Source: Paenibacillus sp. 32352 (GTDB lineage Bacteria; Bacillota; Bacilli; Paenibacillales; NBRC-103111). From it: 64,000 nt of DNA. The position numbers and the translations under genes were made by a program. The first letter of the stretch is position 1. Every line of letters starts with the position of its first letter. Under the pieces are notes generated by a model. It had not been told where the DNA came from. It did no database searches and saw nothing but the letters and a program-made list of their open reading frames with translations. The stretch lies in assembly GCF_002042965.1 (NCBI RefSeq), contig NZ_MZNT01000002.1:558001-622000 (forward strand), in the 5' to 3' direction. Below, piece after piece: positions 40,074-49,075 of the stretch.

Positions 40074-41819
40074 ATGAATTTTACTAGAACGATTCCTCTG
40101 AAAACATCTCTTGTTTTTATCATCATGATTATTGCGTTAAACACATCGTATTATTTGCACTATAAGACGCTGCTTGAAGATAATCAGAAAGAGAAGATGG
40201 CAATCCTGTATAGCAGCATCAAAACGAACATGGAACAGACAGCGGCAGGAGAGAAATTCGTAGAAGACTTGATAGGCGAGAACCTCCGGACGGCGGCCAT
40301 TGCCGCCAAAATAGCTTTGGACCCGGATATACATAATATAGAGAATCAGGATTTGGTCGAACTAAAGAAGCTGATCGGGGTAGACGAAATCACTCTTTTT
40401 GCTAGAGCAGGGGATGACATCGTAGGTCAAAAATCTTCCGATCCCAAGGATCTTAATGTAAGCTCCAAGGGTTGGGACCATTATTTTTCCGCATTTCAGC
40501 AATTATTCGCTCGTGAACCTGTGAATGTCGGCATTGGTCAAGCTCTTGACAACTATTGGAGTGGTCCGAGGGACACAGCAACGACCAGTCAGTCCGAGAT
40601 TAATAAATGGGGCTATTATTACGACGGAACGACCAATTATATTATCAATCCCTTTGTTCATGATACGAATTTCCGGAAGTATCAGCAGATAACCGGTGTG
40701 GAGGATACGATTCAGCGAGTGATGAACGACAATCCGCATATCGCGCTTGAAGTGGCTATTTTGAATGCAGACAAATTCATGGATCATACTCTTCCTGAGA
40801 GTATTCCGACGCCGAGCAATTGGTTCTCTGCAAGAGAAGTATACTTTGGTTCTTATGATTATAGGGACCCGGAAGAAAAGCAATATGCCCAATTGGCATT
40901 GACCAAGGATACGACGGTGTTCTATGTGACGGAATCCAAAGGGAAGTCCGTGATGAAAAGCTTTACCCCGATCCATAATTCCTATTTGAAATACAACGCG
41001 ATGAGCTCTCCGCCCCTGATTGCGATCACATCGGACTACTCGGAAGTTAACAACATTCTTCATAAGCATTTAATCCAGATTATATGGTTTATGAGCGTCT
41101 GTACCTTGCTGGCTGTTGTTATCGTGTTCGCTATCTTTTGGATTTTTAAAAGAACAAAAGACCGAGATCTTCAAGACGTACAAGAAGCCTATGTTGGGAA
41201 TATTGAGACCTTGTTTCAATCCGTCAGGGAGCAGCGGCATGATTTTATCAATCATATTCAAACGATCCATGGGTTCCTGGCCCTTCAAAATTACGATGAG
41301 CTCAGGAAGTATACGAATACGCTGGTTGGAGAAATTAGAGTCGTGAATGAGCTGGTCAATTTGAAGGATCCGGCTCTCATTGCTTTGATTCAGGCTAAGT
41401 ATGCCCAAGCCGAATCTTTGAACATCCATTTCGAGTACGATTTTCAGCATATGGAATTGTTAAAGAAAAGTCCGATCAAGGCGACGGATGTCGTCAAAAT
41501 GTTGAGCAATCTGATCGATAATGCGTTTGATGCGACTTCCGCTTTGGAACCGTGCGAGCGTAATGTCACCGTTAAAGGGTCGATAGTCAACAACCGGCTG
41601 GAGTTCATAGTCCGCAATACAGGCCCTATGATTCCGCTTGAAGCCCGGGGACAGCTATTCGAATCGGGCTATTCATCGAAGCCATCCGGCAAAAATTCCG
41701 GCTTGGGCCTGCATATCGTCAAGCAGCTTGTGAGCAGGTATAAGGGCTCGGTACGGTATCATAGCGATTCTAGCGGAACTGAATTCGTCATCGCCATCCC
41801 CATCACGCCATCACTATAA
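40074..41819 (+). CDS. Sensor histidine kinase (Spo0B-like/CitA-like H box)
   Basis: A 581-residue membrane sensor kinase. One helix at about 12-30 and a second at about 325-350 frame an extracellular sensor domain. The phosphoacceptor is H389 in QRHDFINHIQ, typical of the Spo0B-like alpha-helical kinases (DcuS/CitA, AgrC-type). The ATPase domain has NLIDNAFDAT and NSGLGLHIVKQL. No response regulator gene adjoins it: an orphan or a partner elsewhere. GGGGTGGG lies upstream of ATG 40074. Confidence 0.85.
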   Translation: MNFTRTIPLKTSLVFIIMIIALNTSYYLHYKTLLEDNQKEKMAILYSSIKTNMEQTAAGEKFVEDLIGENLRTAAIAAKIALDPDIHNIENQDLVELKKLIGVDEITLFARAGDDIVGQKSSDPKDLNVSSKGWDHYFSAFQQLFAREPVNVGIGQALDNYWSGPRDTATTSQSEINKWGYYYDGTTNYIINPFVHDTNFRKYQQITGVEDTIQRVMNDNPHIALEVAILNADKFMDHTLPESIPTPSNWFSAREVYFGSYDYRDPEEKQYAQLALTKDTTVFYVTESKGKSVMKSFTPIHNSYLKYNAMSSPPLIAITSDYSEVNNILHKHLIQIIWFMSVCTLLAVVIVFAIFWIFKRTKDRDLQDVQEAYVGNIETLFQSVREQRHDFINHIQTIHGFLALQNYDELRKYTNTLVGEIRVVNELVNLKDPALIALIQAKYAQAESLNIHFEYDFQHMELLKKSPIKATDVVKMLSNLIDNAFDATSALEPCERNVTVKGSIVNNRLEFIVRNTGPMIPLEARGQLFESGYSSKPSGKNSGLGLHIVKQLVSRYKGSVRYHSDSSGTEFVIAIPITPSL

Positions 41820-41836
41820 TTTTAAGGAGGAACTAT

Positions 41837-42793
41837 ATGTTACCCATCAAATGGGGTGTACTAGGTTACGCCCGTATTGCTAAAAATTCCGTCATCCCTG
41901 CCATTCTTAAATCGGAGAACAGCGCACTTCAAGCTGTAGCTACACGCAGTGAGGAGAAGCAGAACGAATGCCGTGAATTATTCCAATGTTCCCGTTTTTA
42001 CAACGACTATGACGCTCTTCTAGATGATCCGGAGATCGACGCGGTCTATATTCCTCTGCCGAATTCCATGCATAAGGAATGGGCGATAAAAGCGATGCAA
42101 AAAGGCAAGCATGTTCTCTGTGAGAAGCCTATGGCCTTGAATGCGGCTGAATGTGCGGAAATGATCCGTACTGCGGAACAAAATCAAGTTCTTCTAATGG
42201 AAGCCTTCATGTATCGTTACACGGATCGAACGAAGAAGGTCCAAGAGATAGTGGAGAGCGGAGAAATAGGTGAGGTTCGGTATATCCAATCTACTTTCCG
42301 TTTCTTGCTGGACCGTCCGAATACGATCAAGGTTCAGCCGGAGCTGGGAGGCGGATCGTTGTATGATGTCGGCTCCTATCCTGTGAATTTCGTTGGAATG
42401 ATCATGAACCAGCTGCCGGAGTCCTGTGTGACGGAATGTGTCAAGGAGAATGGGGTCGATGTCCTGTTCTCGGCACTTTTAAAATACCCTAATGGCGTGA
42501 TCGCCAGCATTAGCAGCGGTTTTAATGCCTTCAATCAAATGAATTCCGAAATTATCGGTACGAAGGGCAGAATAGAAGTCCCTGATACCTTTCAGGGAAG
42601 CGATGGCACGATTCGTGTTGTCACTACGGAGGGAGTTCGCCAGGTACCGGTCGAGGAATCGGATCGTTACACCTTGCAGGTAACGGATTTTGCAGACGCT
42701 ATTGCAAATCATCGCAAGCCGCTGGTGTCTCTGGAGGAATCCTACCGCAACATGCAGGTCATTGATTTATTATTGAACCAAATGAGGGGCTAA
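41837..42793 (+). CDS. Gfo/Idh/MocA family oxidoreductase
   Basis: A 318-residue NAD(P)-dependent sugar or inositol dehydrogenase-like enzyme. The Rossmann start is GVLGYARIAKN (the third Gly of the usual GxGxxG is replaced by Ala-Arg-Ile, as in many members); CEKPMALNAAEC is the family signature with catalytic Lys97-Pro; GGGSLYDVGSYPVNF is also typical. AAGGAGG lies upstream of ATG. It follows the kinase gene by 17 bases, so it may be co-transcribed with it. A terminator lies at 42822. Confidence 0.87.
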   Translation: MLPIKWGVLGYARIAKNSVIPAILKSENSALQAVATRSEEKQNECRELFQCSRFYNDYDALLDDPEIDAVYIPLPNSMHKEWAIKAMQKGKHVLCEKPMALNAAECAEMIRTAEQNQVLLMEAFMYRYTDRTKKVQEIVESGEIGEVRYIQSTFRFLLDRPNTIKVQPELGGGSLYDVGSYPVNFVGMIMNQLPESCVTECVKENGVDVLFSALLKYPNGVIASISSGFNAFNQMNSEIIGTKGRIEVPDTFQGSDGTIRVVTTEGVRQVPVEESDRYTLQVTDFADAIANHRKPLVSLEESYRNMQVIDLLLNQMRG

Positions 42794-42821
42794 ATCCCCA
42801 AAGACCCATTATAAAGTAAAC

Positions 42822-42872
42822 AGCGCCGCTTAGGGCTCATCGTTGCAGATGGCTCCTGACGGCGCTTTTTTA
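42822..42872 (+). terminator. terminator after oxidoreductase
   Basis: AGCGCCG (42822-42828) pairs with CGGCGCT (42860-42866), with a long loop and T run. Confidence 0.65.
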
Positions 42873-43105
42873 TCGTCTATTTGTAGCCTGTGCTAAAGAA
42901 CAGAGCCTGCCTTTGGAGCTCTGCTAACCTTAAAGGCGGCAGCTACGAACAGTTGATTGATGGCAGCATGGATGACGGCATTTTTTTGTCCCTGATAGAC
43001 AAGCTGGAAAAAAGAAGCATAAATCAGAGCGTTATGACTAAAAATAATAGGGTAATAAGAGACAGGAAGAAATTGCCGATTGTACAAGCCAGGAGGTTGG
43101 TATTG

Positions 43106-44404
43106 ATGCCGCAACAGAACGAGCGGGCAACATCCCGAAAAATAACGGCCAATATTTTTAAAGGATCGGTCGGAAATTTAATTGAATGGTATGACTGGTA
43201 TGTCTATGCAGCTTTTGCCGTCTATTTTTCCTCCGAGTTTTTCCCCAAGGGAGATGCGACAAGCCAGCTGTTGAATACAGCCGCCATATTTGCGGTAGGC
43301 TTCCTGATGAGGCCGATTGGCAGCCTGCTGCTGGGACAGTACGCCGACCGATTTGGACGCCGGGCTGCGTTGACGCTCTCTATCACCATCATGGCAGGAG
43401 GCTCCCTAATTATTGCTTTTACTCCGAGCTACAGCACTATTGGAATCTTTGCACCGATCATCCTTGTCATCGCACGGCTGCTTCAAGGTCTCTCTTTGGG
43501 AGGAGAATACGGCACTTCAGCCACCTATTTATCGGAAATGGCAAGCAGCGGCAGACGCGGTTTCTATTCCAGCTTTCAATATGTCACGTTAATTGCGGGA
43601 CAATTGATAGCGCTTGGCGTTCAAATCATTCTTCAGCAGGTATTAAACGAGTCGGAGATGAAAGCGTGGGGCTGGCGTATCCCCTTCGTCATTGGGGCGT
43701 TCGGGGCATTAGCGGTTCTGTGGCTCCGCCGGACCATGGACGAATCGGACCAGTTCAAGAAGATGGACGCCAAGAGCCGGCAGAAGGCCGGAACCATCCG
43801 CGCCTTAATGAAGCATCCTAAAGCGGTGATGACGGTAGTCGGCCTCACACTGGGCGGAACCGTCGCCTTCTATACCTACACGACCTATTTGCAAAAATTT
43901 ATGGTCAACACGGTTGGGTTGAATAAAGAAGTGGTCAGCTGGATCAACTTCATTGCTCTGCTGGTGTTTGTCGTACTCCAGCCGCTTGCCGGCGCGCTAT
44001 CCGATCGGATCGGACGCCGCCCGCTGCTGCTTGGGTTCGGACTTTTTGGCACGCTTCTGACGGTGCCGTTGTTTCTGTTGATGGAGAGGGTGACCCAGCC
44101 TGTCGGCGCTTTTATCCTGATGCTTATCGGTCTCATTATCGTGACAGGCTATACGTCCATTAATGCCATTGTGAAGGCTGAATTGTTTCCAACCGAAATT
44201 CGAGCGCTTGGCGTAGGATTCCCTTATGGGCTTACCGTTGCGATTTTTGGCGGAACCGCGGAATTCATTGCTTTGTGGTTCAAATCGATAGGAAGCGAAT
44301 CGCTCTATTATTATTATGTTGCTTTGTGCATATTTCTCAGCTTCATCGTGTATTGGAGGATGGGCGAATCCTCCAGGAAGTCTTACATAGAGAGCGAAAA
44401 ATGA
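43106..44404 (+). CDS. MFS transporter, metabolite:proton symporter type
   Basis: A 432-residue twelve-helix transporter of the metabolite:H+ symporter branch (KgtP/ProP/ShiA-like). The first helix has the signature GNLIEWYDWYVYAAFAVYF, and the loop 2-3 motif is GQYADRFGRRAAL. The substrate is likely a carboxylate, osmolyte or shikimate-like acid. AGGAGG lies nine bases upstream of ATG 43106; the longer frame to 42890 has no site. A terminator follows. Confidence 0.87.
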   Translation: MPQQNERATSRKITANIFKGSVGNLIEWYDWYVYAAFAVYFSSEFFPKGDATSQLLNTAAIFAVGFLMRPIGSLLLGQYADRFGRRAALTLSITIMAGGSLIIAFTPSYSTIGIFAPIILVIARLLQGLSLGGEYGTSATYLSEMASSGRRGFYSSFQYVTLIAGQLIALGVQIILQQVLNESEMKAWGWRIPFVIGAFGALAVLWLRRTMDESDQFKKMDAKSRQKAGTIRALMKHPKAVMTVVGLTLGGTVAFYTYTTYLQKFMVNTVGLNKEVVSWINFIALLVFVVLQPLAGALSDRIGRRPLLLGFGLFGTLLTVPLFLLMERVTQPVGAFILMLIGLIIVTGYTSINAIVKAELFPTEIRALGVGFPYGLTVAIFGGTAEFIALWFKSIGSESLYYYYVALCIFLSFIVYWRMGESSRKSYIESEK

Positions 44405-44413
44405 GTTCGACAG

Positions 44414-44448
44414 AAAAAGGTCCCGCGGGAAGCAGGGCCTTTTTTCTT
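44414..44448 (+). terminator. terminator after MFS gene
   Basis: AAAGGTCCC pairs with GGGCCTTT (one G-U), followed by T run. Confidence 0.7.
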
Positions 44449-44592
44449 TGTGTGTGGGCTTTTGAAATTCATGAACATCTGATAATTTGCTTCGGTACCT
44501 TGCTTACCGGATTCCACATTATTCCATAAGTTAGGTTACTCAAAAAGCCTGGTCCGCTATGTGGAGTTATATTTCGTTTTGAACAATGAGGC

Positions 44593-45954
44593 TTATTTCG
44601 GCTCCGCCCACGTTCGGCCTCCGTCTTGGGTAATGATCGTTTGGCCCTTCCGCAGCATCCAACCGTACCCGTCCGATCGTAAGAAAAATTGCTCTGTTCC
44701 TTCCAGATTTGTGTCCGTTTCGATCGGCTTCCAATCTTCCTTATTATAAACATCCATCGTATAGATCGTTTTCCCGTCAGTGGAGATCGCCCGGCCGTTA
44801 ATCAGCAAATCAAAATGAAGCACCGGCGGAGCCTGCACATCCTTCAGACGGTAAGGGAGAGGCTGCCAGCTGTCTCCGCTGTCACGGCTTTCGTAAAGCA
44901 CGTAGGCCCGATTCTCTCCTTTGACGAATTCCGCGATAAAGAGACCGTGATTATTGTTCTCTATATCAAAGACGGGTGGAAGCGTATTGGCGTAACCGTC
45001 TTTGAATTCATCAGGGATCTCAACATGCTGTAGACTCCAGGTTTTTCCTCCGTCTTTGGTGCGGAATAACGGAAAGGTATCCGGACCGTGATAGGTTGCA
45101 GTGATCCAGCCCTCCTGCGGAACGCGATAGGATAGGCCTGTCGGATACCCGTTGATTTTGTCCGTAATATCTCCGACCTGACTCCACGATTTGCCTCTGT
45201 CTGAGGTTTTGTACAGCATTTTGTACATCTGGCCCAAAGCAGGGGAGGAGGTTACGAGGACGTAGCTGGCATCAAAATAATTTGCATTGCTCTGAACAGT
45301 TACATCCGGAGATCCCTCCCAAGCCTCGGTGATAGGCAGGGGTGTCGTTTCCCAACCCGTACGTGTACCGGAGCCATCCTCGGTAGGATGAGTAACGAGA
45401 ATTTGTCCTGAAGCCGTTCTGTAGAAGGCGAACCCCGTCATAGGATTTTGAAATTCAGCCTTAAGAAGCTGATCTTCTTCACTTACACCATCAGGTTCCT
45501 CCAACTCCCACGATTTCCCGGAGTCCCATGTATGCATGAGTTTCCCTTCCGAAACCCCGTAGCCTTCATTACCGCCCATGCCTGTTATATAGGCAATAGG
45601 TCCAGTCTGGGATTGCTGCGGCGGCATAGAAAGGATTTGCTCCACCGGGGATGAAGCTGGTGCTGGCGTTACTGCCGTACCGGGCGTTGAGGAGGGGACG
45701 ACCGTAATTAACGGCAACGCTTCCGTAGTGATCGACTTCGGGATAGCAGGTTCGGGGGTCGCCGCAGCAGAAGGTTGAGGTGTTTGCGCCGGTACCGGTG
45801 TAATTGTACTTGTATTCGTGGATTGCTGCGCTGTCTCCGGAGACTTAGGCAGAGCGGTTGGCTGTACCGCAAAATCTTCCGGGTTAGCTTGACAGCCGCC
45901 TAGTAGTAAGCTTCCGGCAATGGTGAAGGTGAAAATAGATCGTTTGGGGGTCAT
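44593..45954 (-). CDS. Lipoprotein with BNR/sialidase-like repeats
   Basis: A 453-residue exported lipoprotein. Signal peptide ends in LLLGGC (lipobox). A long Pro/Thr/Ser/Ala-rich linker (about residues 30-120) precedes a beta-propeller with BNR-like repeats of the form S-x-D-x-G-x-T/S-W (TWDSGKSWEL, TSDRGKSWSQV, TKDGGKTWSL, SRDSGDSWQPL, TQDGGRTWAE). Such propellers occur in photosystem II assembly-like and sialidase-like proteins; no catalytic residues can be called. ATG 45954 has AAGGAG eleven bases upstream. Confidence 0.78.
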   Translation of the reverse strand: MTPKRSIFTFTIAGSLLLGGCQANPEDFAVQPTALPKSPETAQQSTNTSTITPVPAQTPQPSAAATPEPAIPKSITTEALPLITVVPSSTPGTAVTPAPASSPVEQILSMPPQQSQTGPIAYITGMGGNEGYGVSEGKLMHTWDSGKSWELEEPDGVSEEDQLLKAEFQNPMTGFAFYRTASGQILVTHPTEDGSGTRTGWETTPLPITEAWEGSPDVTVQSNANYFDASYVLVTSSPALGQMYKMLYKTSDRGKSWSQVGDITDKINGYPTGLSYRVPQEGWITATYHGPDTFPLFRTKDGGKTWSLQHVEIPDEFKDGYANTLPPVFDIENNNHGLFIAEFVKGENRAYVLYESRDSGDSWQPLPYRLKDVQAPPVLHFDLLINGRAISTDGKTIYTMDVYNKEDWKPIETDTNLEGTEQFFLRSDGYGWMLRKGQTIITQDGGRTWAEPK

Positions 45955-46161
45955 AGCTTCCGTCACTCCTTTTTTCATACCAATTAGACGCAGCCTCCGC
46001 AGAAATGGTTTCAGTTCTAGCGGATCGTATGACAAATAAAAAGAACAAGAAAATGTTCTATTGAAATTCTTGATTTTGTTACTATACGCTTGGCGATTTC
46101 CTTGATAAAGTATAATTCAGCCCGGTCGTTTCACCCACAATGACAATGAGGAGCATCTCCT

Positions 46162-47919
46162 ATGCGTTTCCCTACTACACGCTTTCTCCCATCAACAATT
46201 AAAAATAAGCTGTTTTTGGCATTTATTTTGCTGATTCTGCTGCCGTTTTCCATTCTCAACGTGTATAACTTCAAGAAGATGGAGGGGGTTCTCCGTCTCA
46301 AGGTAAGTGAGCAGAGCCAGGAGGAGCTGGAGAGGATGAAGCGATCGTTCGAAGAAATGATGAAGACGACCTTCCGTACCTTCACTCTGCTTGAACAGGA
46401 TCCGAACATTTCCTCCATGCTGATCGATCCGCAAAAATACGATGCCTACGATACACAGGCAAATTTGGAAAATAAATTTAAAGCGATTACAAGCAGTATT
46501 TTCCTGGGAAGTCCTTCGGTCTATTACACGGTCCTGGATGCGAAGGGACATTACTATACATCATATAAGCCTCTTGAAATGCTGGACTATAAGCACTTTA
46601 CCGGTCAGAGCTGGTATCGCGGGCTGATGGAAAATCCGCAAAAATTTCAATGGTCCCTGGAGAAAAATTATGTTCATAAGGATGAATCCACCAGCCCGCA
46701 GTTTCTTAGTGTCTCTACGACATTCAAACGAAGCGACGGGAGCGTATTCGCCTATGTCAAGGTAAGCATCGATTATTTGGACTGGTTCCGCTCGGTCACC
46801 GCGACAACCACCTCCTCTCAGGAGTATTTGCTGCTTGATGAGAAGCGGCAGGTTGTCGCCCAGAACGCTTCTACTCCTTTTGATGCAGGTGAATGGAGCG
46901 CACTGGCTCGTCATTCCTTCGAGAGCGGCTACGATATGAATGAGAATTATATATTGAATTATTGTTATATCCCCATGCTGGATTGGTATTTGATCAAGCA
47001 AGTTCCGAAGGATATTGTCTATGCGGAAATCGATAAGCTGAAGCGCTCTTTCTTTATTTCGTTCTTTGCATTTACGATGGCATTTATCGCGATAACGTTC
47101 TTGATAGCGGCCAAGATTACCCAACCGCTGAAGCAAATTCAGCAGAAAATGCAGGAAATGGTCCGCAAAAATTTGAAGGTCCGTCTGCCGGAGGATCGCT
47201 ATCGCGGGGAATTCAAGCAATTGACTCAAACCTTCAACCAGATGGTAGGTGATATGAATGATTTGATAGCCCGGCTGAAGTCGGAGGAGCGGCAGAAGGA
47301 AGCGGTGCATTTTCAAATGCTGCTGTCGCAGACGAACCCGCATTTCTTGCTGAACACTTTAAACACAATCAAATGGATTGCACTCGGCAAACAGGATGAA
47401 GAGATTGCGGAAATCTGTATTAGCCTCGGCAAGCTGCTTGAAGCAAGTCTTAACTCGGAGGTCGATCTGATTCATTTGAAGGAGGAGCGGGAGCTGGTCG
47501 AATCGTACATTTATATCCAAAGCTACAGGTATAAGCAAAGCTATACGGTACATTTTGAGATCGAAGATTCGCTGCAGTTTGCTCTTGTACCTAAGCTGAG
47601 CCTTCAGCCCCTGGTCGAGAACAGCATCCAGCACGGTTTTGCAGGCATGAGAGAGCATGGGGAAATATGGATCAGGGCGTATGAGGACGGCGGCAGCCTT
47701 GTAGTACAGGTGGAGGATAATGGGGTTGGAAGGAGACGGGCGGAACAGGATAAGAAGCCGTCCCAGCGGCGCGGCGGCATCGGGCTCAGCAACCTGAAGC
47801 AAAGATTGTATTTGCTCTTCAAGGATAAGGCTGGTCTTCAGGTGGATGACTTGTCTTCAGGCACTCGGGTTCAATTTTCCCTGCCGATGCTGCTGTCTAT
47901 GCCCTATCGGAAGGAGTGA
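46162..47919 (+). CDS. YesM-family sensor histidine kinase
   Basis: A 585-residue membrane kinase. TM1 at about 15-35 and TM2 at about 290-312 flank an extracellular sensor domain; HAMP follows, then His_kinase with H394 in QTNPHFLLNTLN, and a HATPase domain (LQPLVENSIQHGF, DNGVGRRR, GIGLSNLKQRL). This is the LytS/YesM type common in Paenibacillus. It overlaps the upstream part of the response regulator gene and pairs with it to control the adjacent ABC importer. Confidence 0.9.
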   Translation: MRFPTTRFLPSTIKNKLFLAFILLILLPFSILNVYNFKKMEGVLRLKVSEQSQEELERMKRSFEEMMKTTFRTFTLLEQDPNISSMLIDPQKYDAYDTQANLENKFKAITSSIFLGSPSVYYTVLDAKGHYYTSYKPLEMLDYKHFTGQSWYRGLMENPQKFQWSLEKNYVHKDESTSPQFLSVSTTFKRSDGSVFAYVKVSIDYLDWFRSVTATTTSSQEYLLLDEKRQVVAQNASTPFDAGEWSALARHSFESGYDMNENYILNYCYIPMLDWYLIKQVPKDIVYAEIDKLKRSFFISFFAFTMAFIAITFLIAAKITQPLKQIQQKMQEMVRKNLKVRLPEDRYRGEFKQLTQTFNQMVGDMNDLIARLKSEERQKEAVHFQMLLSQTNPHFLLNTLNTIKWIALGKQDEEIAEICISLGKLLEASLNSEVDLIHLKEERELVESYIYIQSYRYKQSYTVHFEIEDSLQFALVPKLSLQPLVENSIQHGFAGMREHGEIWIRAYEDGGSLVVQVEDNGVGRRRAEQDKKPSQRRGGIGLSNLKQRLYLLFKDKAGLQVDDLSSGTRVQFSLPMLLSMPYRKE

Positions 47920-47927
47920 CGGTTCCT

Positions 47928-48704
47928 ATGAGGACTGTGTTGTTAGTGGAGGATGAGGTGTTCGTGCGCGAATCCGTTCGTCGTATTATCGACTGGGAGA
48001 AGCTGGGATTTACCGTCATAGGCGAAGCAGGCGACGGTGAAGAAGCGTTGAGCCTGATTCGGGAGCATAAGCCGGACGTTGTCATCTCCGATATTATAAT
48101 GCCCCGGTTGAATGGGGTCGAGCTGCTCAAGCAGGTGCGGGAGGAAGGGAACGATGCCCGCTTCATCATGCTCTCGTGTATGAGTGACTTCGATTATGTC
48201 AGGCAGGCCATGGAGTACGGCGCTTCGAATTATATTTTAAAGCTGTCCATGAAGGTTCAATCGTTGTATGAAGCTTTGGAGAAGGTAGAGCATGAGTTGA
48301 ATATAAGAAGCCGGCGGGAAGCCTCCCGGACTTCCAATGCGTCTGAGAAGACATGCGTTCTAACCGATCACCCGGAGATGAACAAAATATTGACGTATCT
48401 TCACGAACGTTACCATGAGGACGTTTCGTTAGGGACATTGGCACAATATGTTGCTATGGACTTGAAGTATGTAAGCCAGCTGTTCAAAAAGAAAACCGGC
48501 GATACCTTCGTCCATTACTTGCACCGGCTGCGGATCGAGCAGGCCCAAAAGCTGCTTGAGACGACCCGGATGCCGATAAGTGAAGTAGGGGAGAAGGTAG
48601 GATTTCTGAACGATAATTATTTTATCAAAATTTTTCGCAGGTTTTGTCATATGACCCCTCAAAATTACCGGAAGCTGAAGCAGCAGAGCGCGGGAGTAGA
48701 ATAG
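47928..48704 (+). CDS. Response regulator, AraC type (YesN-like)
   Basis: A 258-residue regulator. The receiver domain has the phosphoacceptor D55 in DVVISDIIMP and conserved acidic E8-D9. Two AraC-type helix-turn-helix motifs follow (SLGTLAQYVAMDLKYVSQLFKKKTG and PISEVGEKVGFLNDNYFIKIFRRFCHMTPQNYR). ATG 47928 is eleven bases after AAGGAG, which lies in the kinase stop region; GTG 47916 is inside that site. Its terminator is split by copy B of the 205-bp repeat. Confidence 0.9.
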   Translation: MRTVLLVEDEVFVRESVRRIIDWEKLGFTVIGEAGDGEEALSLIREHKPDVVISDIIMPRLNGVELLKQVREEGNDARFIMLSCMSDFDYVRQAMEYGASNYILKLSMKVQSLYEALEKVEHELNIRSRREASRTSNASEKTCVLTDHPEMNKILTYLHERYHEDVSLGTLAQYVAMDLKYVSQLFKKKTGDTFVHYLHRLRIEQAQKLLETTRMPISEVGEKVGFLNDNYFIKIFRRFCHMTPQNYRKLKQQSAGVE

Positions 48705-48720
48705 AACAAGATTTTGTTCT
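48703..48720. repeat. left 18-bp direct repeat (half of split terminator)
   Basis: AGAACAAGATTTTGTTCT, identical to 48926-48943. It is palindromic and overlaps the response regulator stop codon, with no T run after it. Confidence 0.85.
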
Positions 48721-48925
48721 GAATCTGTTGAGAAACCTATAGAGCATGTACTTTGCCAATATACTCCGGTGGGGTATCCCTCTCCGGCCGCTGTTGAAAC
48801 CCGTGAAAGGTGATTCTATTTAGCGGTATTTTCACGGGTTTCAAAGGCGGACGTAAACTCCTCCGAGGCAAACCCCACCTCCCTATGTAGCATAGTTCAT
48901 GCAAAAAGGGTTTCTCAACAACCTG
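48721..48925 (-). mobile_element. MITE-like 205-bp palindromic element, copy B
   Basis: The second copy, in the opposite orientation to copy A and the same length. Identical blocks are 48825-48859 and 48787-48810 (reverse complements of 35961-35995 and 36009-36032). Ends are the inverted pair GAATCTGTTGAGAAACC and GGTTTCTCAACAACCTG. It is inserted in the terminator of the response regulator gene, flanked by perfect 18-bp copies of the hairpin core. Confidence 0.8.
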
Positions 48926-48952
48926 AGAACAAGATTTTGTTCTATTTTTTTT
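48926..48952 (+). terminator. right direct repeat with terminator T tail
   Basis: AGAACAAGATTTTGTTCT followed by ATTTTTTTT. The response regulator transcript must cross the element to reach it. Confidence 0.8.
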
Positions 48953-49075
48953 GAAATAAATGCAAGAAATCGGTCTATAAAGCAATGGATTTTGTTCATT
49001 ATCGCAGCTTTCCGGCTTTGCTATAGTTAGCTATGTAATCGAGAACGACTTGAATTTCCAGGGAGGTCACGCAAA

